This document shows, piece by piece, positions 22,921-35,063 of a DNA stretch of 64,000 nucleotides. The stretch's first letter is position 1. Every line of letters starts with the position of its first letter. The translations under genes and the position numbers were made by a program. The DNA comes from Pratylenchus scribneri (taxonomy: Eukaryota; Nematoda; Chromadorea; Rhabditida; Pratylenchidae), in the NCBI GenBank assembly GCA_030063045.1, contig JAQSEB010000032.1, positions 868,001 through 932,000 of the forward strand, written 5' to 3'. The notes beneath the pieces are model-generated. The model saw nothing but the letters and a program-made list of their open reading frames with translations. It made no database searches and was not told the origin of the DNA.

Positions 22921-23625
22921 ATGAATGTCAACAGATTCCTCTCTTTGCCAAATGCCCTGAAGCCATTGATCCTGGTTTGTTTCCCCTCCATCCAATCCAA
23001 TTCGAATTCATCAATCAAATTCACATCAGCTTTTCGTCCTTCTGACTATGTTGTTGGCTGCTTCATCCCAAGCTTCACAAACCCCAAGGGGAATTTGGTT
23101 TTTCTGGCTGAATATCATCCTTCAACTAGTCCATTCCCCATCCAATTCATTCCAAAATCCCAATGCCCCCAAATAGGTGTTCATTGCGGCCGTCTGTGGC
23201 TGCTTCCTCTATGATGCCGAAATATTTTTGAGCTGTGGTCGAGAGGGCAGTTGGCCGGTTGTGGTAAATAATATTAAACTTATTCAAATTCCCGGAATTA
23301 ATCCTTCCAAAAAAGGAAATGACCTATTCCGGAGTTGGTGTTTGCTGCAATTTGTTGAATACATTCATTTTGGCCAATGCCCACAAATTGGAACAACTAA
23401 ACAAAGGAAATAGCTATGTAGTGGCCGCTGTAAGGGAATTTTTGGGGATGTCAATAATTCCTCCCCCTTCTCCAGTTTACGGCTTTTTTCCTGTTGATTT
23501 TCTACTCAATTGGTGGAATAATGATGTTCCGTATTTGGAGAGGATTCGTCAAATCAGGAGCCAGTCAAAATCCAACACCCAATGTTCAAGCTGGGGTCAT
23601 TGGCGGAATGCATCCGGGCGTGTGA
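22921..23625 (+). CDS. Four-transmembrane MARVEL-like protein
   Basis: Five exons (22921-22974, 23030-23128, 23177-23263, 23316-23429, 23476-23625) sum to exactly 168 codons. The protein (167 aa) opens MNVNRFLSLPNALKPLILL, close to the N-terminal helix start of MARVEL proteins (RFLxxPxxLLKxLE). Four hydrophobic segments follow: LLFVLLTMLLAAS, FWLNIILQLVFIAAVCGCFL, YSGVGVCCNLLNTFILAN and FTAFFLLIFYSIGGIMMF. The tail is short and hydrophilic. A loop with the Cys of FLSCGREGSW lies between helices 2 and 3. MARVEL proteins act in membrane apposition and vesicle traffic; that role is inferred from topology only. I do not recognise a named orthologue. Confidence 0.75.
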
Positions 23626-23796
23626 AAAACAACAAAATGATTAATTAATTAATTGGATTAATTCTCAATGGCCCATCGCCAGTGTGTGTATTCCCTCCTC
23701 CAATTTAAAACATATTTTTTTTATTTTGAATGTCAATTTTTATTAAACAAATGAAAATATTAAAATGGCAAGAAAATGGTAATAAAATTAATTTTA
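23626..23796. other. Convergent intergenic gap
   Basis: Short AT-rich gap between the MARVEL-like gene (+) and the RING gene (-) with T-rich sequence suited to two opposed 3' ends. No gene. Confidence 0.4.
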
Positions 23797-24504
23797 TTAT
23801 TGATTTGTGAATTGATGAATTCCTCTAATTAATAGGGAAATGACGCCAATAGTCAGCAATGAGAGTAGGCCAATGCCGAATTTACGTTGTGAATTTATTT
23901 GTCCATTCAATTGGTTGATTTTCTGCTCCAATTCTCTTTTCTCCAAGCTTATCCTTTTAATCTTAATTTTAATTGATTAATTTGGAATTGTAAAATTAGG
24001 CAAACTAACAGCAAGTTCTAATGCAGCAATAATTTCATTGGTTGGATCATCGTCGTGTTTATAAGTTTCCAATGAATCCAAAATTGCTTCAATTGCATAG
24101 TTTTTCACACGAAATCGTTGAATTGGCACAGAATAACGGCACAAAGGGCATTCGAATGAAATGGCCTTAAAAAGGAATTATATAAAATCATAAATGGAAA
24201 TTAACCCTGCCCTCCGATGATCGTTGAGCATAAATTTTGAGTTTATCCAAACAATCAGTGCAATGGGAATGTCCACATGGCAATATTTCTGGGGCCTTTC
24301 GAAATACTGAGAGGCAAATTGGGCAATGCAATGGTGAAGAATCAATCCTAACAAATTTGAAAAAATATTTAAATAAAAATAAATTTAAAAAACCTTATTT
24401 GTTGTGCATCATCAATTATTCCGCATTTCTTTAAATAATATTTTAATTTAATTATAAAATTTTTCACAAACCTTTTTATTCGCTCTCGAATTAGCAGAAC
24501 CCAT
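23797..24504 (-). CDS. RING-finger E3 ligase, tail-anchored
   Basis: Exon 1 (24504 down) encodes MGSANSRANKK, so the N-terminal Gly after Met could be myristoylated. The C3HC4 RING reads HCPICLSVFRKAPEILPCGH, SHCTDCLDKL and, after an intron, ECPLCRYSVP. It has all eight zinc ligands. Then come a charged helix (IIAALELA), a coiled coil (ISLEKRELEQKINQLNGQIN) and one C-terminal TM helix (FGIGLLSLLTIGVISLLI) followed by a short tail ending FTNQ. This suggests a ubiquitin ligase bound to an intracellular membrane by its C-terminus. Orthology is not established. The gene is divergent from WDR33, with 557 bp between the starts. Confidence 0.85.
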
Positions 24505-25061
24505 TTTTAAAGATTAAAATTGAAGGATTAAAAATAAAATTAGATGGAATGTATGTGCGCAAAAAATCATTCTGCTCTGCTGCTGCTGCTGCTGCTGCTG
24601 AAAATGAAATTAATCCGATCCGAATACGGTTAAAAAAAAGCTATTCGTTGCAAATTTAAATTTTAATGTTCGATTTTTGGATCAAATGTTCATATTTTTT
24701 TCACGATTTTCCCTTTTCCTGGTCAATTTTTCACGGTTTATAAAACCCAAAAAACGAATAATTTCCGAAATCAAAGCATGTCGGGTAATGCTTCATCGGT
24801 TTCAAAACATAAATTTAAATCACGAAATCATGGTTTAATTGGAATGTTTTCGTTAAAAGGCGCACATGCGACGAACGAAATACAAATAAACAAAGCCACG
24901 ACGACGGTCTAATTCCTATACTAAAACCTCTCTGTGCCGTTGCCCTAAACGCTATACCAATATCTATCTATAATATCCTGAATTCCTTTTATTTATGAAA
25001 TTAATCGACACTTAATTAATTCTAATTTATAGAATTTCAAATAATTACTTTGTCTTCAACA
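24505..25061. other. Divergent promoter region RING gene / WDR33
   Basis: 557 bp between head-to-head genes. It contains a CTG/TGC microsatellite (24577-24600). TTATAG at about 25027-25032 lies 29 nt before the WDR33 start and could be a trans-splice acceptor. Confidence 0.45.
24577..24600 (+). repeat. (CTG)n microsatellite, about 8 units
   Basis: A pure CTG/TGC run in the shared upstream region of the RING gene and WDR33, preceded by the imperfect unit TCTGCT. Confidence 0.9.
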
Positions 25062-27777
25062 ATGATGGCAACCTCGACATCAGCACCAGTGATTGTTTCG
25101 CAGCAAATTTTCCAATCTGGTGCATCCACTTCGAATGAATGTATTTATTTAATAATTTAATTTTAATTGCCATTTTTAATTTAGTGCTATCCTCCAATAA
25201 TAATTTCCTGGCATCGAAGGCCCCAACATCAGCCGATTCATTCGATCACCAAAGCTCTGCCCAACCGCAATCCTATAGCAAGCAAGGATACCGCTTCAAA
25301 ACAACCTCAACCGTTGTAGTAAGAATAAAAAATTGTTTAAAACAATTTGAAAATTAAATTTAGAGCAGAGAAAGAGCAATGGCGGAAGATATACCAGAAG
25401 GGCCTGGCCGGAGGTTGCGAAAAAATGTGGCAAATGTCAGAAAACATATTGATTATGTGGCAAATGTACTCAATCATATGGAGGTTTGTTCCGGCAATTA
25501 AAACAATATTATTGAATTATAATTTAAAGATGCGACTATGGCAACGGTCGAAAACTGAACGAGCAGTGGTTGAACCGGATATCCTTTACCAGAATTATGT
25601 TCTCCCGCCAATGTCCACTACGGATGCTCCAGTGGATTGTGTTTTGACAAAATTTGTCCGTTCAGCGATGAACAAAGTGAAATGCCCAATTTATTCTCTT
25701 TGCTGGACACCAGAGGGAAAACGGCTGATAACCGGTGCATCATCCGGCGAATTCACATTATGGAATGGAACCGCATTCAATTTTGAAACAATTTTACAGG
25801 CAATTATATTTATATATTTGTCTTTCAAATTTATTTTTCTAGGCCCATGATGTGGCAATCCGGGCGATGAAATGGTCACACAACGACCAATGGCTTGCTT
25901 CGGCAGATCACGATGGATTCGTCAAATTTTGGCAACCAAATTTTAACAATGTTCACATGTTCCAAGCACACAAGGACGAGCCAATACGGTCAATAAGGTG
26001 CGCTTAGCGGGAAGGGACACTGGGCCAGAAGATGGTTGTTTTGTTCAAATCAATTTTAATTATTCAAATTGATCTCATTCATTTATTTTGTTTTATAAAT
26101 AAATAATGTGGTAATCTCGCAAAATAAAGTTTTTTAAACATTCATTTTTTAAATTCTAATTGATAAAATGGGTTGCGATTATTTTTATGGAATTGAATAT
26201 TCGAATAAATCGATAATTAATTTTGAACATTTGATTGATTTAAAAATAATTTCGGTATTGGTAATTTTGAAAATCGAAGCATTTTTTCGTGTTTATTTGA
26301 AGGCAATTCAGTATAAATTAATTTTTCTTCCGATTTTGGTATAAATAATTTTTCCACTTAAATATTTTTTTCTATATTCAAAATAAAATTATCCAAAAAT
26401 GTAATTTTAGTTTTTGCCCAACCGATGTAAAATTGGTAACCGGATCTGATGATGCCACCGCACGAGTCTGGGATTTTGCTCGTTGCACCGAAGAAAAAGT
26501 GCTCAGAGGACACGGCGCCGATGTTCGCTCGGTTGATTGGCATCCATTTAAAGGGCTGATAGCCACCGGCTCGAGGGATTCACAACAACCGGTGAAATTA
26601 TGGGACGCAAGGACTGGCCATTGTTTGGCAACACTGTGAGTTTTTTTTACATTTAATCAATAAAAAAAATGTTAAATTTTATTTAGCCACGATCACAAAA
26701 ATTCGGTTATGGCAGTTCAATGGAATAAAAACGGAAATTGGCTTCTGACCGGTTCCAGAGATCATGTCATAAAATTATACGATGTTCGAATGATGAGAGA
26801 AATGCAATCATTCCGAGGCCACAAAAAAGAAGTCACCGGTGAGTATTTTTAATTGAAAATGTTGAAACTATTTTCATTCTTTTGAGCACTGGCTTGGCAT
26901 CCAATTCATGAGGGTCTTTTTGTGAGTGGCGGCGGCGATGGATCATTGGGCTATTGGCTGGTGCATAATGACAAGGAATTGGCCCTTCTTGAGCAAGCAC
27001 ACGATATGGCAATATGGACATTGGAATGGCATCCACTTGGGCATATTTTGGCTACAGGTTATTTATTTAATTCAAACAAAAATAAATACAAAAATATTTA
27101 AAGGGTCCAACGACAATAATACAAAATTTTGGTCAAGGAACAGGCCCGGTGATACACAAGAGGATGTTTTTGGGATGACATCAATTGGCGGTGTTTTGAC
27201 CTCCACATCCCTTGCAACCGCGGTGGAAGAGGACCGGGAAACAATTACGGAGGAATCATTTGTTCCAATTATACCAGGTTTTGTTGTTTATTTTCCAATA
27301 ATTCAATTAATGGACTTTTTTCAAGGAATGGGAATTGATGAATCGATGAAAAAAGAAATGAACCGAGATTTGGCCACAATTCCCCCATTATTGTCATCAC
27401 TCCCAGGGCTTGGCCAAACGAATAATTTAAATGAACAAGGACAGCAGGGAAGACGACAAATCCACGGTGGTCGGCAACAACCGAAACGGAATCAGAGGCA
27501 ATTTGAAAGAATGTGGATGGGTAAGAAATAAATACCGAAAATATTAAATATAATTATAAATTCAGTTGCACGGCCCGGCGGTGGGACAGATTCATTTGAG
27601 GATTATGGTCCAGGCCCGGATGAAGGAGGAGGAATGGGAATGGATTACCACCACAACCACAATCCACCGATGGATGGAATGTTTAATAGAGGCGCCGGTG
27701 TATTTTATCCACAGCAGCAAAGTCTCAATTCACAACAAAACATGAACAGATTTCCCCCACCAACACGATACTTTTGA
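25062..27777 (+). CDS. WDR33: WDR33 (Pfs2), CPSF subunit of pre-mRNA 3'-end processing
   Basis: WDR33 is the WD40 subunit of CPSF that, with CPSF30, recognises the AAUAAA signal. After a Ser-rich N-terminus, the conserved pre-WD region reads [20 protein letters not shown] and [20 protein letters not shown]. The WD repeats follow: [15 protein letters not shown] motif [20 protein letters not shown], then [100 protein letters not shown] and [20 protein letters not shown]. The tail is Gly/Gln/Asn-rich, shorter than the collagen-like tail of vertebrate WDR33. One intron (25998-26410, 413 nt) is far longer than the others and contains AATAAA at 26123. Confidence 0.96.
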
Positions 27778-27832
27778 AAACCAATTTTTTATCATCATAT
27801 ATTGAACATTGTGTTATAAATAAATTCGTTTT

Positions 27833-28539
27833 TTAATATTCATCAACTTTCAATTTCCTCGGCACATTAATGTGGTTTTCTTTAGCAGCACTTGGGAATA
27901 TTCTTGTATAAGGGAATGGTTGGCCAAATAGGCTTGAATCGATTTGCACATGTTCAAGGTCCTCCGCTTTTGTGAATATTTCCTCACCATCAACCAAAGC
28001 CATTTTCTCGGTTAAATCCACAAATGACTAATTTATTTAATATAAATTATTCAATAATTCAATTTGCAACCTTGAAAGTCCTCGGTTCATATAATGCCAA
28101 ATTTGCCAACATTTTCTTATCAAGTAAAATGTGACATTTGTTCAACATGTTTTTGAAAATGTTGTAATCCGCATTGTGTTCTTCTAATGCAGATTTCAAT
28201 CGTTCCTCCGCGAACTAAAACCAATCATTATCATTATCCATGATTTTAAGTATTTATAAAACCTACATAACGTTCCATTTTTGAAGCGTCCTTTCTTTGC
28301 ATATCCATATAAATGAATATCTTGTTTAATCGTCTATATCCGGTCCTCACTGTCAAAAATCCTTGCCCATATTGCCACTAAAAAGAAATTCTTTTTTGGA
28401 AAAAAAATAAAAATTTTACAGCAGTGAAACGTTTGAGCCGTTCACGTTTTGGCCATATCGATGGTTTAGGAATAACTCGGAATGGGTGATAAGATGAATT
28501 TAATATTCTTCGTAATTCCAACGCTGCAGTGAAATGCAT
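27833..28539 (-). CDS. MRPL20: Mitochondrial ribosomal protein bL20m
   Basis: A structural protein of the mitochondrial large ribosomal subunit. The N-terminal part is basic (FRVIPKPSIWPKRERLKRFT), with WQYGQGFLTVRTGYRRLNKI in the place of the bacterial-type HFRGRKNRCYRLA region. The C-terminal half is diagnostic: ADYNIFKNMLNKCHILLDKK and MLANLALYEPRTFKSFVDL align with [31 protein letters not shown] of human MRPL20. An extra C-terminal segment ends LKVDEY. Four exons. Start at the ATG at 28539, directly behind an AT-rich leader. It ends 56 bp from the convergent WDR33 stop. Confidence 0.85.
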
Positions 28540-28933
28540 AATTTAATTAAATAAAGCTCTAAATTTTCGGAATTAATTTATATAATTGCTTAATTAATTT
28601 ATAAAAGGGAAAGTATTAAAAAATTAGCAAAATAAGATTTTTAATTAAATAATTTTTAAAAGAAAAAAGGTTTGCCTAATCCGTCCCACCTCCCGCTCCA
28701 ACCTTTTTAAGAAAAATAATAAAGGTCAACAATTTTTTAAACATTTATTTTATTTTCATTTCCATAAATTAAATAAATCCGGATCTATCTTAATTTTTTA
28801 GAGGAATTAGGCGAGGACTAGCGTGATGTGATTTTTATTTTATTATTAAAGTTGGTAAATTAATTTCAGAGGAGCCACGCACGAGCCATTACTAATTCGA
28901 GCGAAAATATACATTTATATTTACCAATTGCTG
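28540..28933. other. Divergent promoter region bL20m / galactosyltransferase
   Basis: About 390 bp of AT-rich DNA between two head-to-head genes, expected to hold both promoters. No repeat or RNA gene is recognised. Confidence 0.4.
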
Positions 28934-30552
28934 ATGGTCCGCTCTATATTTTCATTATGTAAAATTGCTGTTGGCTTGAAGAAAATTCTTTTAATTTTGT
29001 TGGCCCTTGCACTCGTTTATCTCGTGCTTTCAAATTTTACAATTCAATTAGATTGGTAAATTTCCAATTCAGTAAATTAATTTAACAATTAAATTTTAGG
29101 CCTAGCTCATATATTTCCTCAAGTACACAATATCGTTTTCCTTTACCAGATGATGCGGATATTGGAAGCCAATCCATAAGGTTTTTCTTTTTTTTTTGTT
29201 TAGAATTTTAATGATTATATTTAAGAAGGGAAAATAATAAAATTAAATCAGAGAGGACCAAACTGAATTATGATGATTTGGATGGAAGCGATACAAATTC
29301 ATTTATTAATTCTGTGATGAAATCAACAATCGAAATGCCGCAAGACAATTCAAATAAGTGCTCAGATATAATTCAAAATGCAGAATTGGTTGGCCATATT
29401 GGCCAAGCCCCTCTCCTCATTGAAGAATTGGAAGAATGGGAAGTGGAAAAGGCAAACCCAGATTTGATGTCCGGAGGAAATTGGAAACCAGAAAATTGTA
29501 CACCCCAATATAAGGTGAATTGCCAAGAATTAATTTATATTTTGTTAATCATAGGTCGCAATTGTAATTCCATATAGAGATAGGAAAAGCCATTTGATCA
29601 GATTATTGGATTTTTTGATTCCAATTCTAAAAAGGCAAATGCTCGATTTTCGATTCATTTTAACGGAACAGGTAAAAATTCCTTGAATTATGAATAGAAT
29701 TAATTTTTATTTAGAAAGGCGATGATCTTTTCAACAAAGGCCGAATTATGAATGCCGCATTTCAATTTGCTTATGAGCAATTAAAAGTGGATTGCCTCAT
29801 TTTCCATGATGTTGACATGTTCCCTCAGGTTAAATAATAATTGTGGAAAATTGTATTTAATTTAATTTGTTTAGGATGATCGGACTCCATACGGTTGTCC
29901 CAGCATGGAAGGACCGAGGCATGTTGGCGCATTTGTGAGCAGTTTGGGATATCAGTAAAATTAATTTGGGGGAATAATTTTTCCAATAATTGAACAAATT
30001 AATCAGATTATGGTACCAGGAAATTGTGGGCGGTGTTTTGGCAATTAATGTGCAGCAATATTTGACCGTGAATGGATTCTCGAATAGTTATTGGGGATGG
30101 GGAGGCGAAGACGATGATATGGGTGAGACAATAATTAATAATTTAATTTATAATTTATTTTAAGGAAAAAGAATTCTCTCTCACAATTTCACAATTGGCC
30201 GCCCAAACAGTGATTTTGTTCGTTTTACAATGCTAAAACATGTCAAAAGGAAGCGATTGGCACCAAAACTTGTGTAATTTGAATAATTTTTAATTAAAAT
30301 GATTAATTTAAAATTCAAAACAGATACAAATTATTGGAAGAAACGGAGAAGAGAATGAACAATGACGGCGTAAATGAAACGGGAAAATGGAGACTCGAAA
30401 AGGTAAATTCCACCCAAAATTGGCACAATTTAATTAATTTCCATCCCTCCAGTTTAATCCTTATTTACTCAAAAATTAAGGTGGATGTACGGCCACTCTA
30501 CTATCATTTGCTGATCGATGTTGGTGACCCACCAAATGAATGGAAGTCATGA
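28934..30552 (+). CDS. Beta-1,4-galactosyltransferase family (GT7) glycosyltransferase
   Basis: A Golgi type II enzyme that adds Gal or GalNAc in beta-1,4 linkage to GlcNAc. Residues about 10-35 form the signal anchor (KKILLILLALALVYLVLSNF). GT7 motifs in order: VAIVIPYRDRKSHLIRLLDF, LKRQMLDFRFILTEQ, RIMNAAFQFAY, the metal-binding FHDVDMFP (DxD as D-V-D), PRHVGAFVSSLGYQLWYQEI, then GFSNSYWGWGGEDDDM (acceptor site) and ILSHNFTIGRP. The C-terminus VDVRPLYYHLLIDVGDPP is conserved; it requires skipping a 79-nt intron at 30402-30480. C. elegans BRE-4 belongs here and uses UDP-GalNAc; the donor preference of this protein cannot be told by eye. Confidence 0.93.
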
Positions 30553-31211
30553 CCAAGGCCAACACAAAATGCAATATACAACATTTTTCAATCAACGATT
30601 CTTTGCCCCCCTCCCAATCCAATTTGTCTCATCCATCAAATCTCCATTCATCGCGCATTCATTCAATTCAAGCAAAATATAATCTCTTTACCGGGTATTT
30701 TGTCCATTCCTCCTCAATCGATTTTGCTCCTTTCAATTTCGATCGCACAATATAACATTTTTATTCAACATTCTCCATTCATTTAAATCACAAAAATGCA
30801 TCATATTGTCAATCAAAATTTTACACCATACTTAATGCCACCATTCTTCTGGTCATTTTCGCCGAAAATTGCCTTTTTACTTTTTTGTTGTTTTTTCAAT
30901 CAAATCTCATTTTAAATATTTTCGAGAGCATTATATAATAAATAAATAAATGAAAAATTCATAACTATTTGATGCATTTTCTTCCCCCACCTTTTCCCCA
31001 AATTGTTTGAAATCGATCACCAAAAAGAGGCCCCAAACTGTGAATGAATGAATGATTAATAGGCGCAATAGAATGTGGGCAGGCAGCAAAGAATTTCCGC
31101 TGAATTGAATTGTTGAATGGGTCTTCTATTCCATTCATAATCCAAACATTCCCATTTACAATAAAAATAATAAAAACAAAATTGAAAAAGGCATTCATTC
31201 CATTCTCCAAA
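30553..31211. other. Intergenic stretch
   Basis: About 660 bp between the galactosyltransferase and the transthyretin-like gene. It is C/T-rich at first (30600-30740), then AT-rich, with AATAAATAAATGAAA near 30939. No gene is supported. Confidence 0.4.
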
Positions 31212-31843
31212 ATGCCGAATAATTTAATAATTTTTCCACCTATTTTCATGGCCATATTCTTTCCATTTTCCCATTCCTTTCGGACTCAATCAGCGGGGGT
31301 TCGTGGCACATTGATGTGCGGAGGTTATACCACTAAAAAACATTATCCAATTCGAATATCCCAGTCATTTTTGTAGATAAACCATTGGCGGACACAAAGG
31401 TGTGAGAATGTCCTCTTTTCCCCTCCAACTCATTTCCCCATTTTTAATTAGATTAAACTTTTTGATCATGATAGAGGTTCACAAAATTGAAATAAAAGCG
31501 GAAATGTGCCAACAAATTTAAAGGGCCAGATGCGGACGATTTGATGGGCACCACCAAAACAGATTCTAATGGTCGATTCCAAATCAGTGGAAAAACCACC
31601 GAACTGACGACCATCGATGTCCAATTGAAGATTTTCCACGACTGCAATGATGGTCAGGGATTATTGAGAAAGAGTTGAATTTGATTTGTGCCTTAAGGAA
31701 TAATGCCCTGCCAACGGAAAGTGGTCTTCAATATTCCAGATTCATATGTGACGGCAGGCGGGACACCGGCCAAATTTTTCGATATTGGAACGGTGAATAT
31801 GGAAATTATATTTGAAAAAGAGGAAAGATCTTGCATAAATTGA
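31212..31843 (+). CDS. Transthyretin-like (TTR-52/TTL) family secreted protein
   Basis: Five exons (31212-31323, 31377-31399, 31452-31476, 31524-31652, 31698-31843) sum to exactly 145 codons. The N-terminus MPNNLIIFPPIFMAIFFPF is a plausible signal peptide. The nematode TTL domain follows: GVRGTLMCGDKPLADTKIKL, FDHDRGPDADDLMGTTKTDS, GRFQISGKTTELTTIDVQLK, IFHDCNDG and PCQRKVVFNIPDSYV. The protein ends EKEERSCIN. Four Cys fit the usual pattern. TTL proteins are a large nematode-specific family; TTR-52 bridges apoptotic cells, and others are secreted by parasites. The specific ligand here is unknown. Confidence 0.92.
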
Positions 31844-31887
31844 ATTTGTGGCCAAATTAAATTTGCCTGATAAAAATTCTATTAATT
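31844..31887. other. Transition from TTL 3' end into the satellite
   Basis: Only about 45 bp separate the TTL stop codon from the first satellite words, so the 3' UTR or poly(A) site of the gene is likely to lie at the edge of, or inside, the array. Confidence 0.4.
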
Positions 31888-34757
31888 AAATTCACAATTA
31901 CAACTTAGATTTTACAATTACAATCGCAATTACAATTACAACTTAGATTTTACAATTACAATTTTACAATCGCAATTACAATTACAACTTAGATTTTACA
32001 ATTACAATTTTACAATCGCAATTACAATTACAACTTAGAATTTACAATTACAATCGCAATTACAATTACAACTTAGAATTTACAATTACAATCGCAATTA
32101 CAATTACAATTACAACTTAGAATTTACAATTACAACTTAGAATTTACAATTACAATCACAATTACAATTTAGATTTTACAATCGCAATTACAATTACAAT
32201 TTAGATTTTACAATCGCAATTACAATTACAATTTAGATTTTACAATCGCAATTACAATTTAGATTTTACAATCGCAATTACAATTACAATTTAGATTTTA
32301 CAATCGCAATTACAATTACAATTTAGATTTTACAATCGCAATTACAATTACAACTTAGAATTTACAATTACAATCGCAATTACAATTACAACTTAGAATT
32401 TACAATTACAATCGCAATTACAATTACAATTACAACTTAGAATTTACAATTACAACTTAGAATTTACAATTACAATTACAATCACAATTACAATTTAGAT
32501 TTTACAATCGCAATTACAATTACAATTTAGATTTTACAATCGCAATTACAATTACAATTTAGATTTTACAATTACAATTACAATTTAGATTTTACAATCG
32601 CAATTACAATTACAATTTAGATTTTACAATCGCAATTACAATTTAGATTTTACAATCGCAATTACAATTACAATTTAGATTTTACAATCGCAATTACAAT
32701 TTAGATTTTACAATTACAATTACAATTTAGATTTTACAATCGCAATTACAATTACAATTTAGATTTTACAATCGCAATTACAATTTAGATTTTACAATCG
32801 CAATTACAATTACAATTTAGATTTTACAATCGCAATTACAATTTAGATTTTACAATCGCAATTACAATTTAGATTTTACAATCGCAATTACAATTACAAT
32901 TTAGATTTTACAATCGCAATTACAATTACAATTTAGATTTTACAATCGCAATTACAATTACAATTTAGATTTTACAATCGCAATTACAATTTAGATTTTA
33001 CAATCGCAATTACAATTTAGATTTTACAATCGCAATTACAATTACAATTTAGATTTTACAATCGCAATTACAATTTAGATTTTACAATCGCAATTACAAT
33101 TACAATTTAGATTTTACAATCGCAATTACAATTACAATTTAGATTTTACAATCGCGATTACAATTTAGATTTTACAATCGCAATTACAATTACAATTTAG
33201 ATTTTACAATCGCAATTACAATTACAATTTAGATTTTACAATCGCAATTACAATTACAACTTAGAATTTACAATTACAATCGCAATTACAATTACAACTT
33301 AGAATTTACAATTACAATCGCAATTACAATTACAATTACAACTTAGAATTTACAATTACAACTTAGAATTTACAATTACAATTACAATCACAATTACAAT
33401 TTAGATTTTACAATCGCAATTACAATTACAATTTAGATTTTACAATCGCAATTACAATTACAATTTAGATTTTACAATTACAATTACAATTTAGATTTTA
33501 CAATCGCAATTACAATTACAATTTAGATTTTACAATCGCAATTACAATTTAGATTTTACAATCGCAATTACAATTACAATTTAGATTTTACAATCGCAAT
33601 TACAATTTAGATTTTACAATTACAATTACAATTTAGATTTTACAATCGCAATTACAATTACAATTTAGATTTTACAATCGCAATTACAATTTAGATTTTA
33701 CAATCGCAATTACAATTACAATTTAGATTTTACAATCGCAATTACAATTTAGATTTTACAATCGCAATTACAATTTAGATTTTACAATCGCAATTACAAT
33801 TTAGATTTTACAATCGCAATTACAATTACAATTTAGATTTTACAATCGCAATTACAATTTAGATTTTACAATCGCAATTACAATTACAATTTAGATTTTA
33901 CAATCGCAATTACAATTACAATTTAGATTTTACAATCGCAATTACAATTACAATTTAGATTTTACAATCGCAATTACAATTTAGATTTTACAATCGCAAT
34001 TACAATTTAGATTTTACAATCGCAATTACAATTACAATTTAGATTTTACAATCGCAATTACAATTTAGATTTTACAATCGCAATTACAATTACAATTTAG
34101 ATTTTACAATCGCAATTACAATTACAATTTAGATTTTACAATCGCAATTACAATTACAATTTAGATTTTACAATCGCAATTACAATTACAACTTAGAATT
34201 TACAATTACAATCGCAATTACAATTACAATTACAACTTAGAATTTACAATTACAACTTAGAATTTACAATTACAATCGCAATTACAATTACAACTTAGAA
34301 TTTACAATTACAATCGCAATTACAATTACAATTACAACTTAGAATTTACAATTACAACTTAGAATTTACAATTACAATCACAATTACAATTTAGATTTTA
34401 CAATCGCAATTACAATTACAATTTAGATTTTACAATCGCAATTACAATTACAATTTAGATTTTACAATTACAATTACAATTTAGATTTTACAATCGCAAT
34501 TACAATTACAATTTAGATTTTACAATCGCAATTACAATTTAGATTTTACAATCGCAATTACAATTACAATTTAGATTTTACAATCGCAATTACAATTTAG
34601 ATTTTACAATTACAATTACAATTTAGATTTTACAATCGCAATTACAATTACAATTTAGATTTTACAATCGCAATTACAATTACAATTTAGATTTTATAAT
34701 CGCAATTACAATTTAGATTTTACAATCGCAATTACAATTACAATTTAGTTTTATAAT
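31888..34757. repeat. 2.9-kb ACAATT-type satellite with higher-order structure
   Basis: The array is built from hexamer words ACAATT and CGCAATT, punctuated by TTTAGATTTTACAATCGC or CTTAGAATTTACAATTACA. The common monomers are about 26, 32 and 38 nt, differing by one ACAATT hexamer. A rare variant, CAATCACAATTAC, appears at about 32156, 32482, 33388 and 34378. Around the last three the whole monomer order repeats, which gives higher-order blocks of roughly 0.9-1.0 kb. Single-base variants (CGCGATT at about 33150; TTTATAATCGC at about 34694) are few, so the array is young or homogenised. No stop-free coding frame and no RNA feature. Confidence 0.95.
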
Positions 34758-35063
34758 CATAATTCCAGAAAAAAATAGCAATACAAATCGGAAATTAGAA
34801 GCGAATTATTTAATAAAACCGACCCATTTGGATATTTCTCCAAATCATCTAGCACGTCCGGTCACAATGTTCAAATACAGTTCAAATACAAGATGAATGA
34901 TGTTCACATTTATAATAAAAATACATTTTTATTTTCGTTCGAATTTGTTTTATAACCCGTTTTGGGCAACAAAAAAGGAATGGAAAAGAAGATGGATTTT
35001 CAAATAAAATAGATTCAAAAACTGTTTTAAATTAAGAGATCGAGAAAAGCTGAATATAAAAAA
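34758..35063. other. Flank between satellite and P-type ATPase-like gene
   Basis: About 300 bp of AT-rich DNA containing the 3' flank of the minus-strand gene. No feature is recognised. Confidence 0.4.

Noticed and set aside
31888..34757. CRISPR-like array
   Set aside because: There are no unique spacers; the whole region is built from the same hexamer words, so it is a satellite.
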